Below are positions 34,555 to 44,494 of a stretch of 64,000 bases of DNA, piece after piece. The stretch lies in NCBI GenBank assembly GCA_010094025.1, contig ML991776.1, forward strand, positions 620,001-684,000, written 5' to 3'. How positions within the stretch are numbered: position 1 is the stretch's first letter; each line of letters begins with the position of its first letter. This DNA comes from Viridothelium virens. Lineage: Eukaryota > Ascomycota > Dothideomycetes > Trypetheliales > Trypetheliaceae. The notes below the pieces were generated by a model. The model saw nothing but the letters and a program-made list of their open reading frames with translations, was not told the origin of the DNA and did no database searches. Made by a program: the position numbers and the translations under genes.

Positions 34555-35443
34555 GGTGGATCGGAACTGCTGACTATGGGTGTGAGGTCAATGAAGCTGA
34601 GGAGCGCACACGTTAGGTGAAGCGGTGTCTGAGCTGCGGGGTAGCGAAGCGTTATGGCCAAGGAATTGCCCTAAGCACTTCTTCAGGCTTGCGGTATGGT
34701 GATCATTTTAGGTGGAGCTGTACGTATGGTGGTGAGGTGGGCTGTCTTATTGTTCGTTTGTTACCGAAAACCGGACCTGTCCAGAATCAGCGCCGGCCCC
34801 GCCGAAATGATGTGTTGAAGTTTGGTGAATGTTAATGTGAGTAGATACATACGAATGGATGCGCCTGGCCAAAGGGCGGGTATCGAGGCCTGCTTTGAGC
34901 AGTGTGTCGGGCATGGATAAGCTGAGGTGCCCCACGCCTTGCACTTGCCCTCGTCCTAGTAGACACGCTCGTCACAAGGCGGGAGACGTGGAAGCGCGGA
35001 CAGCAGATGTGTGTGATGTTTGACCTCGCTGTTGACTCGGGCGCATTAGGCGAGCACGCGCAGGGTCTTGCAGTGTGGAGTGGAGGGCACAGAGGGTCAA
35101 TATCGGGGTCCAGAAAGACAAAGACGCAAGCCAGTGACCGCACGAGGCGGGCATCGCGGGCACGCGGGTCCTCAGCGATTGGCCGATCGCCACTAAGCCA
35201 CAACAGACTTAGGCCAGGAACCAGTTCCGCCTTCCGTCCTCGCTTCTCCTCACGTCACCCAACATGAAACGTCCAACACCCAATCATCCCGCTTCAATTT
35301 CGTCTATTCACGCCCGGCTTGTTCAATGGATGCAAGAGATTCTTATGCAAAATCATGGCTAGTCCGATGTGCGAGTCTAGCCTAAGTCCTATAGAACCCC
35401 ACAGCATACCGACGTTCAACCTGCTCCGGCTACTGGTATATTC
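34555..35443. other. Intergenic region, 0.9 kb
   Basis: Upstream of the Ebp1-like gene and downstream of the XRCC4-like gene. The 34832-35267 frames on both strands look like GC-rich noise. Nothing recognised. Confidence 0.4.
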
Positions 35444-36728
35444 CTATAATTCATCATCAGTCGTGTCCTCATCATCCAGTCCCTGCGAAGCACCCCTTTT
35501 CTGTGCCCGATCAGGCTCCTTCTGTGCAGCTCGTTTCTGAAACGGAAGCGGCCTTCTTGGAGGCGGCACCTCGAGCCTTTGCGAAGTTTCTTTGCTGCTG
35601 ACCTCCGTTGCTTTACTTTCGGCTTCCGGGCCGCGCATCTGAGCGTGTGTATCTGCACTCGACGGCATGAACGTAAAGCCTTTAGCCCGCTCCTCATCCT
35701 CTTCTTCAGTAGTATCTACGTCAGAGCGATTAGGAGTAGCTGTATCTCCGCGATCATCATCTTCAGGAGTGCCGCCTTGATCAGAACCCTCCCCATTCCC
35801 TTCATGTTCCATTTCCTCGTCGACAGCCGCAGCTCCTCGCTTTCCTTTTCTGGAAGCAGTCGGCTTTCTCTGGTAATCTGCGCTTCTACTTTGCTGTATT
35901 TGTGCAGCTACTACCACAATCAATTTTGGGACTGAAACCTCATAGTGGGATTTTGATCTTACCAGCGTCTAGATCTACCCTTGCTCCAGCAAGGAGCCTT
36001 TGCTGATCTCTTATTTTTAACTTCTTGCTGTTGAGTAGTTTCTGAAATTTATTGAGCAGCGCCTCTTCATGCTCTTCTTTGCTTTTGATTAAATCATCGA
36101 GCTGCGCTTGTAACTTGTCAACCATATTCTGTTGCTCAGCGAACTTCGACTTCAGTGAGGAGATCTCTCGCTGCGCCGTAATACAGGTGCTCGCTGCTTG
36201 CCCGGCCCAGTCAAATATTGACAGCTCCAGGTCATCGTCTTGGCTTAAAGTGATGGTGCCTATCCGTTGCTTCGTGGCATTAGAGCATTTCCATGATAAC
36301 CGACGCAATTGAAGCACCCACAGTGATACCCGCAATATTTTGGCGAAATACAATTGTCATTTTGCCAGGCTCAATCTGGGCGACTGTCTCTAAACCTCCG
36401 GTGACCTTCCTCTCTTGAGGATCTGTCCCTTGCAGGGATAATCCGTGTGCAAGGACTGTCTTCCATTCTCCGGCGGAGCCACGATAGCTTTTAGTCGGTT
36501 CGCCGAGATTGTTCGTGCTCTCTTCGACTGAAAACTAGGTCAGAGAGCTCCAAAAGCCACGCGTGTATGCATCGAGTAGGCCGACTCACGGTGGCCTATG
36601 TAAGGGCTTTCCCCTTCAGTAGCCTCGATCTTGACATCTAAGGGCGACGAGCCGGTACGAGTAACGTGGGCAAGCACGAAAGATTCCGCAACGTCTGCCC
36701 GAGGGATGCGTAATGTTTGTTGGTCCAT
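35444..36728 (-). CDS. XRCC4/Lif1-like DNA double-strand-break repair protein
   Basis: Partner of DNA ligase IV in non-homologous end joining. Four exons on the minus strand: 36728-36590, 36527-36322, 36269-35963 and 35907-35444, introns 62, 52 and 55 nt, giving 371 aa. The start MDQQTLRIPR follows a TTG-only upstream extension. Residues 1-140 are the globular head, ending in RIGTITLSQDDDLELSIFDW. A long coiled coil follows (about 145-215), ending in the strongly conserved LNSKKLKIRDQQRLLAGARVD, the region that dimerises and binds ligase IV. The remainder is acidic and disordered with a DDEDTTDDEL terminus and many Ser/Thr-Glu sites typical for kinase targets. The intron between exons 2 and 3 was placed by the conserved ITQRIGTITL join; its donor is GTGGGT. 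It is divergent from the Byr4 gene. Confidence 0.85.
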
Positions 36729-37359
36729 TGTAATAAGGAAAGCCAAAGGGATTAAATGCAGGGATTAAATTTGTCAAGACTGGGTTGTACCTGGAGAGTG
36801 AAAGCTACATCAACATCCTAAGTAATTTTGGACCCTGCCGCTTACTGTCGCCAACTAGCTCGAAGATCAGAAGAGCTTGAGCGTTAAACACATCCCACGA
36901 TTTACAGAGCACATCCACGCATCACCCAGTCCTTAGTGCGGCATCGTACACCTGGCGGGCCTGGGACCGACGATTAGACGCGTTAGTTTGGACGACCAGA
37001 CAATCAGACGCGTGATCTGGAGAAAGTGCGTTCTTGCCACAGCTTCCAAACAGCCGGTGCGAGGTTATCTCAGCCGAGTTGGCAGCTGGAGGGCGCGGTG
37101 GCGCTTTGCGGCGCGCCTGTGTCGCGTCAGTTCCGGATCGCGGCTGGCTGCCGAAGCTGCGCTTTGACGCAGGAGCTTGCCTGCACGGGCGACACCTCCA
37201 ACCTCCCATCGTCCCGCTCGCTTCTTTCCCAGCCAAGTCCAAAATCTACCAAAACTTCTGCTTCCGGCCGCGACCGACTTCTCCAGCACCGCTGCGACAA
37301 CCTGCTGTGAGCAGCTTCATCGGGTGAGCGCGACTGAACCGTCGCCTCGACCCGCCGCC
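36729..37359. promoter_or_regulatory. Shared upstream region of XRCC4-like and Byr4 genes
   Basis: The start codons (36728 minus, 37360 plus) are 631 bp apart and face away from each other. The part nearest Byr4 (37030-37350) is GC-rich and gives long but meaningless open frames on both strands. No defined motif was identified. Confidence 0.5.
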
Positions 37360-40007
37360 ATGGCGACCGCGGTGGAAAACTGGGACGAAGACGCGGATTT
37401 CCACGGCGACCTCTTCTCGAATTCCATGTCTGTGGCTCAGAGCTCCATCTCGTCGCGTGTCTCGATCCACTCGGAATCTGTCGCTGGAGATGAAGACTGG
37501 CAGGTACTTCTAACACCAAATGACGACTCTTCGACTCAGAACGCCATCGCACACGCTAAGCAAGCCGGGATCCCACTACCCAGCAACGTGCCCTCCTCAG
37601 CTTTACTTGGCGGATCCATCAAGAAACTCAGTAAGCGGAAGTCAAACCAGAAAATGGATGATGATTGGGGTGAAGATTTGGAACTTCCACCCCCTGGAGG
37701 GTTGAAGCTCAAAAAAAAGCGATCGAACGAAAATCTTCGTGCGCCCACAACCCCGGCAGCAGAACAAGAAGATGACTTTGACGAATGGGCTGAAGGCAGT
37801 CTGGGCATCCGTTTTGCCGGAACCAAAAGGGGCGAGAATAGGAATCGGAGCTCATCAGCTTCAGCAATGAGCCCTTCGCTGGGCAGCTGTATGACACTAG
37901 AAAGTGAGGATGATGGCCTGGATGGCCTGGTGTTACCCAATGGCCCACTCGATTTTGAGGCAGCTTTGAGGAAAAGAAAACTTGCCGAAACCGAGCCAGA
38001 GCCTGAGTCGGACAAGTCCATGTCCTTTCCTGTTTCTCAGCACGTGGCTCAGGAACCGGAGAAGAAGTTGCATAAGCCTTCTGCTCCGACCCCAGACAGT
38101 TCTAACGACGACTTTTTCGCGGATATCGACATTGGCCGTGGTGATGTCTTTGATCCCAAGAAGTTAAAGTCTCATCGTAACATCCAGCAAAAGAATAAAA
38201 AACCACCAGTTCCCACACAACGCTCAGGCGCGTCTACGACTTTGACCTTTACGGACAAATCTTCTACATCGCGTATACCGCGACCGCTGTCATCATCCAA
38301 ATCTTCGGCCAAGCTGGAACCTGTGCTTGAGACGGGGGCTGCTCCTAGTGGTAACCCGATGCCTCGTTCACGTCGACCAGAGCCTACCACTACTAGCGCA
38401 CAATTACTGAGGTCGAAACGGTCCATGCCGATGTTGCGAAATTCGTACACGAATCAACCTACTGCACATCCAAAGCCATTCCTTCCAGCTGGAAACGCAC
38501 ACGCCCAGTCACATAACATCAACGCAAGACCAGCGCAGTCTCACTCTCGACGTGATTCAGATCCAAACCGATCTCAATCACCTACAATGCGATCTCATTC
38601 TCGTCTTTCCAACGCTGTCGTACCAGACACCCCAAGCCGGACTTCTCGTCGAGATGTTGCTCCGCCTACGCTGACGCGGGAGGCTTCGGTCAAGCGACCC
38701 ATGACGAGGCCTACTAGACGTCGGAATTTTGGGGATGGCAGCGAGCTAGAGCACTTTGACGATTTGCCAACATCCGCAAGCAAAGAAAGCAGATTTGTCA
38801 AACAGCCATCCCTACCCAAGCTTAATGGAACGTCGACTACCAAATCTCTCCGTCAGACCCTCAGTCACAGCAAACTCCAGAATGGACCTGATCGAACGGC
38901 AACTGCAACACCCATGCCCCCGACACCTCGAACGCCGTCGGTGAAGCTAGACGGCGGCAACTCTAGCACCCCGCGATTTGCTCGAGACACAGCAGCAAGT
39001 CGAATAGCGAGAGAGCAACGTCTCAACGAGGCTAGATCCCAGCCTCAACAGAGACCACGAGCTGAAGGACCGTTGATGCCTGTGAGCACCAACTGGAAGG
39101 CGCAGGTTGCTGCAAGAAGTCCTCACGCAAGTCCTGGCGCACAACGGAAGAAGAAACCTGGAGCTTTACCACAGTTGATTAAACCCATGGGCGCACACGT
39201 CGCAAAGAGTACGTTTTCCATTTTAGACGAATGATAGTGGTACCGCCACAACTAACCATCTTGATAGCTGAAAAAGGCATGACATATAATCCTCTCACCT
39301 TGCGTTGGGAAGGCAACGAAAACGCATTGCACACGTTCGAAACCCAAACAAACCCGCTCCCTACACCGACCAATCCCTATGCCCACGCAAACCACAGCCT
39401 ACAGCATCTACCATCTACAGGAGGATACCACACCCACCAGTCTAACAAGTCTATGACCTCCCTCCAACACCTCGCGCACGCGCATCCTCATCTCACGCAC
39501 GCCCCATCGGGACGCCCTGTTTCCCTTCCTCCACAGCCGCCTCCACCCTCCACCAGCCCTCCCCGGCCCGCACTCATCGCGCCGCTCAGCCACGGCGCCC
39601 AAGGCGTGCAAGTGGTGGGCGGCATGGTCTTCGACCCCCGCCGAATGTGCTGGCTGAAAATGGGCCGAAACGACAGCGGCTCTGTCTCCGGCGCTGGCGA
39701 CGAGGACGACGATCCCTTCAAGGGGCTCGACGACCTGCCGGACGAGCGCGCCACAGGCCGCCAGCGGAGTAGCGGTCCGATGGAGGGCGTCATCAATGAT
39801 GGGTTGGAAGGGGGGACTGGCACTGGAACGGCGGGTGTCACGGTGCATGAGGAGTTCGATGTGGGGCCGGAGTTTATTCGGCGGCAGCGGGAGGAGGAGC
39901 TGTTGTGGCGGAAGAGGACGGAGGGGTGGTTTGGGGTGAGGAGGGATGAGCTGGAGGAGAATATGGCGTGGAAGTGGAGTATTCGGGATCTGGGGAATAT
40001 GAGGTAG
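37360..40007 (+). CDS. Byr4-like cytokinesis regulator (septation initiation network GAP subunit)
   Basis: Byr4 with Cdc16/Bub2 forms the two-part GAP for the GTPase Spg1/Tem1 at the spindle pole body, holding back septation. Two exons, 37360-39208 and 39268-40007, 59-nt intron, 862 aa. The N terminus VENWDEDADFHGDLF is typical. Around residue 190 the conserved block DGLDGLVLPNGPLDFEAALRKRK appears. A long Ser/Pro/Arg-rich disordered middle follows. The C-terminal third carries KGMTYNPLTLRWEGN, then GGMVFDPRRMCWLKMGR with DPFKGLDDLPD, and near the end EFDVGPEFIRRQREEELLWRKRTEGWFG; these are the diagnostic Byr4 blocks. An internal His/Pro-rich run lies around residues 650-740. The start has a good context (GCCATGG) after an upstream in-frame extension lacking ATG. 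Confidence 0.9.
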
Positions 40008-40949
40008 CTTGGCGGCCTACCTTACTGATTGATGCAGGTGGAGGAACTGGTGTTCCTCGTGACGTTTCTTGCATCTCCGCTTCTTGGGCGGTCTATGCTA
40101 ATCGCGAACGCAAGTGCCATATTGGGGGCGCTTACGAATGGCGTTGTGGAACTGGGTATAGACTAGTTTTGAGGTTCTCATTGTCTGTGTGCATGTCCGT
40201 CGTTATGAGTGTCATGAACGACATGAATGATAGTACCGTCCTTTTTGAGGATGCGTGGATATGGATTTGGGCAAGTTGTAACCCAGTTTTGTGGGCTTTC
40301 GTTGAAAAGTACCTAGATAAGGTATAACATGGAACTGTCACGCCAAAACTTTGAGATATAGTGTGGATCGTAAGCAAATCATACCGGTGACCGTAGACTA
40401 TAGTTAGGAAGTTCTCACCTAGAGCAACAGCTGATTATGGTTTAGCGTGCGTGAAAGTCTCCGAGCATGCTCCGTAGTAGCGTCGCATTCATCCCTTCTG
40501 CGGAGTACCTGACCGTGTCTTAATGGTATGTACCTTCACCAACCCCGTTAGACCCCCAGCTCGACCCCTTGATTTCTTTAAGCTAGCCAGTCGGGCTCTA
40601 CGGAGTATTAAACCCCTGGGTGGGCCCTGCAGGAGATTATGGTGCTTCTCTTGAATGACACCCGTGGAAAATAAGTCTCAATACCTAACATAGCTCCACA
40701 GGCAGATATTTTGAGAAGCTGGTGCCTCTGGTTCCAGAGCCTAGTAGAGTTCATGGCACAGCGAGATAAGAAGGAGTCATGTCCACCTGAGTCTCTTAGA
40801 GACTTTTTTGTTCCTCGTTGCAATGGAAGCCTAAGCAATCGCATGTTCCGAATAGTCACTCCCTTTTCGTTCAGCCATATATCATCCTATCTCGATTTCG
40901 ACCCGCGCTATTCCGATTTATCTTAAGAATTGCACCTGCCTCAGGGATC
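40008..40949. other. Intergenic region, 0.9 kb
   Basis: 3' flank of the Byr4 gene and promoter of the transcription-regulator gene. The frame at 40711-40926 is part of the leader and has no domain. Confidence 0.45.
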
Positions 40950-42985
40950 ATGAGCACGTCGGTCACTTCTCTGGGCCCGGAGAAACTTGACAAACAGCTT
41001 GAAAGCAAGATGTCTACTCATACAACAGTGACTCCTACCCACCAGCCACGTCAACTATGTTTCGTTACCACGAATGGCCCTGATTTTGTCAAAGATGCAG
41101 ACGTGAGAAAGCGGATTCGATCACAAGCTGCTAGAGAAAGTTCTCGGCCAGTGCGCGAGGCTGGCGCTCGAAAACGGATGGCGGACAAGAACAAAGCTCA
41201 GGTTGGAATTTATTGGCCAGAGCCACAGTTGATAAACAATCGCGGAGGCAGGCTCCCTCCTTCCCCAGTTTCACTTATCAAATACGAGAAACAATACAAC
41301 ATCAAAGCAAATGGCGATGTTTCAAGGCCTAAGAAGCGCCAGAGTTGTACTGGGTGTCCATTTTGCGTCTACCTGAAGATGGTGACAGATCGATCACCTT
41401 TCAGTTTACTGGGTGGAGACCTTGATCCGTTTCTTACACTTCCAGCAAGTTCTCATCATCGAATTAGCACAGCTAGGTTGTTGTACTATGGTAAGTCCCT
41501 CGGTAACCACCTTCTGGCTCCCTGGTTCTCACGGCGCTCCCAGCAAATACAACCCAGCGATCTTATAGAACATGGATTGGCCTCATCGATGTCACGCCGA
41601 TCTGTTATCGGAAATACGCGTCCTCCTACATGATATCTGGACCTCAGTCCTTAGTGTTTGTGGACCGACTTAGCGTCCTTGTCATTTCTTTAGTGTCCTC
41701 GCTGCATATGGATCTCATGAGGGGCTCACATCCAGAGAGCCTCGCAACGACGACAACCATAACTGATGTTATGGCGATGGTCAATGAGATTATGGTTGAT
41801 CCACTATCTCAGGCTTGTGATCTGAACATTCTGGTCATTACGTCTCTGCTCTGTTGTGAAATCATCCTTGCCAACAGGCCTCGTTTAGAGTTGCACATCA
41901 ATGGATTAGCTCAGATGATGCACCAAAGGGGTAGGCTGAAAGCGTTCATAGGGATGGGTCATCACTGGGCCTTGGCCCGGATTGCTATAGCGTAAGTTGG
42001 CAGGGCTTATTCCCTTTTGCTACGATTTATTGCTTCGAATTTCTCCCTTACCTCCATGAAACCTACCAGTGTTACTTAAACTAGGATTTCGGAGCTGACT
42101 GAATCTTCTTGCAGCAGCACTTTGTTCGCATGCTTTCTTTACGAGATCGAGGTCCCTGCTATATACTCCAACTTTTCTGCCGTGGAGACATCGATCTATG
42201 AACTTCATCCTCTGATTGATCTCGAATCGCCACTGTTCAGTTCGGCTAACGGCTACATGCACTTAGCTCCGGGCAAGATGCGCTCAAGAAGTACATTTGA
42301 TATATTGGACGATATGCACCGCTTGACCCGCAAAGTCCTTGATATCTCAGGAGACCGGATGTCCTCGAGACAAATAATGTCGGCTAACATGAGAGCCATG
42401 GGCAAAGAAGCAGAGCGAGCCTTAAAAACACTCGAATCGCTTCCATCAGCCGCAGAGCCAGATTCAACGGTAGTGGGTGATTGGGTTTACGAATCCGTTC
42501 GCTTAGCGGCACTGATTTATGCGACCGCCCTCCTGTACCGGATCCCACTGTCCGCTATTGCCTCACACCTGCATGACCGAAGGACCGGAATGAAAGGTCG
42601 GAAGCTGACAAGAAATTTAAGTCAGGCCTGCTGCAAGACTGGGGGTCCCGTTGAATGGAGGTTCATGCCGGGCGTGTTCCTGTGGGTAACACTGGTAGGT
42701 GCCGCGGCAGCCCAGCCCGGATCCAATGAAATAAGTCGTAGTCCTGCTCGGGATGACGCCGATGATGAGGGTTTCTGCGAGGGAGCAAGTACATCTGAGT
42801 CAGATTCAGATTCGGATATGGACTGGATTGAGGAAGACACCATTACCCGACGGTGGTTGACTATGAACGCCACGGGCTACATCAATCTAGAGTGCACCGA
42901 ACATGTTTCGGCCCTGAATTTGACCTTGGCGGCGATGATTAAGGTTCGGTCATTTCTCAGCATGAGTGAAGCATTGCTGGTATGA
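40950..42985 (+). CDS. Fungal transcription-factor-like protein without visible Zn2Cys6 domain
   Basis: Three exons, 40950-41490, 41544-41991 and 42115-42985, give 619 aa; introns are 53 and 123 nt. The N terminus carries the motif FVTTNGPDFVKDADVRKRIRSQ, which opens a large group of fungal proteins annotated as fungal-specific transcription factors of the Fungal_trans_2/DUF3468 type. A basic stretch follows. A short Cys pattern CTGCPFC lies near residue 135 but is not a Zn2Cys6 cluster. The middle domain is helical, with long hydrophobic helices such as DLNILVITSLLCCEIILANRP. A Ser/Asp/Glu-rich acidic run (SESDSDSDMDWIEEDT) near residue 570 could be an activation region. The last intron has two in-frame acceptors, 42115 and 42118. 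DNA binding cannot be claimed from sequence. Confidence 0.7.
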
Positions 42986-44076
42986 GGCTCGGCAAGCGCA
43001 GTATTCCATTATGGAGAAAAGTTCGCTCACCTGAGGCTTGGGGCTCTCAGCTTTCCGTCTAAATCCGCAAGAATCGAGTATTATGCGATGACGAAGGTCG
43101 CCGAGAGTATTACTAGCCGGTGCTCCTCCTCACACTCCACAAATTCCTCGAACTTTAACATTCGCCCCTGTCAAGTTAGACAGAAAGTGACGAGGACGTC
43201 TTGGACATCCAACCTATTATGTCACAGGTCTGGGCAATCGAGTCAAGTGTTCCACAAAACGCTCAATCTACCTTTCTCAGAGCCAAAGAACTACTTCCTG
43301 TGACGTACTCTTCCCTACCAAATGTCTTTGTGTTATTGTTCGATCATCAATGCGGTATCAGGTTGCCGGGCCTGACAAAGTCGACATGTACATCCATTGC
43401 ATTTTCTCTGAATGTACTCTCTCGTAGGAGGATTTTGTGCAAACGGGTATTGATAAGATACGTTGTGTTGCACAGTTACATATCTAAAAGCATCGAAGTA
43501 GAGGTGACCCCAGTGTCTAAGGCCCTGCCAGGCTTCCCTCCTGCGTATCCAATTCTCAGAATGATCACCTCCATTCCAGCATTGAGTCTCATGGAAGCAG
43601 CCTCCATTTCTTGAATCATTCATCAATCTCTTTATTTTCGGTGCTAGTTGAAGCGGTCACTTGTTTGAAAATCCGAAAATACTCAAGAGTCTTTGGAAAC
43701 AGAAGCTGATCAGCGCTCACGCATTTTCTTACCACTGGTGCGAGTGTGCAAGGCAGACGTGATGTCGCACAGGATTGCTAGAATTGACGCTGCAACTCTA
43801 AGTGGGTGCAGGAGAGAAGTACTGGCCATCGGGAAGTCACCTACCGCCAGCGTCTGGCGATTGACAAAGACCCCGTAGCGGAGCCCATAGTACCACCAAT
43901 GCGGTGAAGCAAAAGAAACCAATGAGTCTTTGGATGATTCTGTTGACCTCTATCAAGTACGGAAGAATATGTACAAAGTGAAAAGGTTGACTTGTGTCCC
44001 TAGAGGAAAAGGAAGAAGCGAAACCGACAAAACACGTTCTATTACGCTCCGAGCATCACCAATTACCCGACCTTCC
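42986..44076. other. Intergenic region, 1.1 kb
   Basis: Contains a 137-codon plus-strand frame at 43201-43614 and a 97-codon minus frame at 43333-43626 that overlap each other. Neither shows a domain, signal peptide or family I know. I call neither a gene. Confidence 0.4.
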
Positions 44077-44494
44077 CTACCGGCGGCGACGTGGCTTCCT
44101 TAAGCACGAATCGAAACCGGGGCATCCTGATCCAGCAAGATCTCCTCCAACTGGTAGTTTAGGATTTTCGGTACGAGGCTATACGAGACTGAGTCAGTGG
44201 CATGATCTTCGGGAAGTAAAGATTGAATGCCTCGATTGGAGACATTCAGCAGGAAGACGTACTCTGAAAAGCCTTGCCATCTGGACCGAGCGTGACGGTC
44301 GTTTTGACGGTCACATAGATAGGAGCCGCAGCACGAGCTTCCAGCGTGGTGGGGTATAGAGGTGGCGGCGGAGGATAGTAGGATAGTGGCGGAAGGCTAG
44401 GAAGAGGAGGGAGGCTTGGAGTAGGAGGAAAACTTTGGGCTGCGACAGATGTCCTAAGCCCGAGGCAGAGGAGAACTGCTGCAACCGTCTTCAT
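44077..44494 (-). CDS. Small Pro-rich secreted protein
   Basis: ATG at 44494. Residues 1-19 are a signal peptide (MKTVAAVLLCLGLRTSVAA, then Q). A Pro/Leu/Tyr-rich run follows (PSLPPLPSLPPLSYYPPPPPL), then a basic LEARAA that could be a processing site, and a short APIYVTVKTTVTLGP segment. The uninterrupted frame stops at 44246 after 82 aa. A splice at 44262/44151 (GTACGT to CCAG, 112 nt, with a CTGAC branch site) instead adds IGGDLAGSGCPGFDSC and a basic end, stopping at 44077 with 101 aa. I list the longer span, but both forms are possible. Short, Pro-rich and secreted suits a wall-associated or effector-like protein; no homologue is recognised. Confidence 0.55.

Noticed and set aside
43201-43626. 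Overlapping plus and minus frames of 137 and 97 codons after the transcription-factor-like gene
   Set aside because: Neither has a recognisable domain; they overlap on opposite strands and cannot be joined to the upstream gene by plausible introns.
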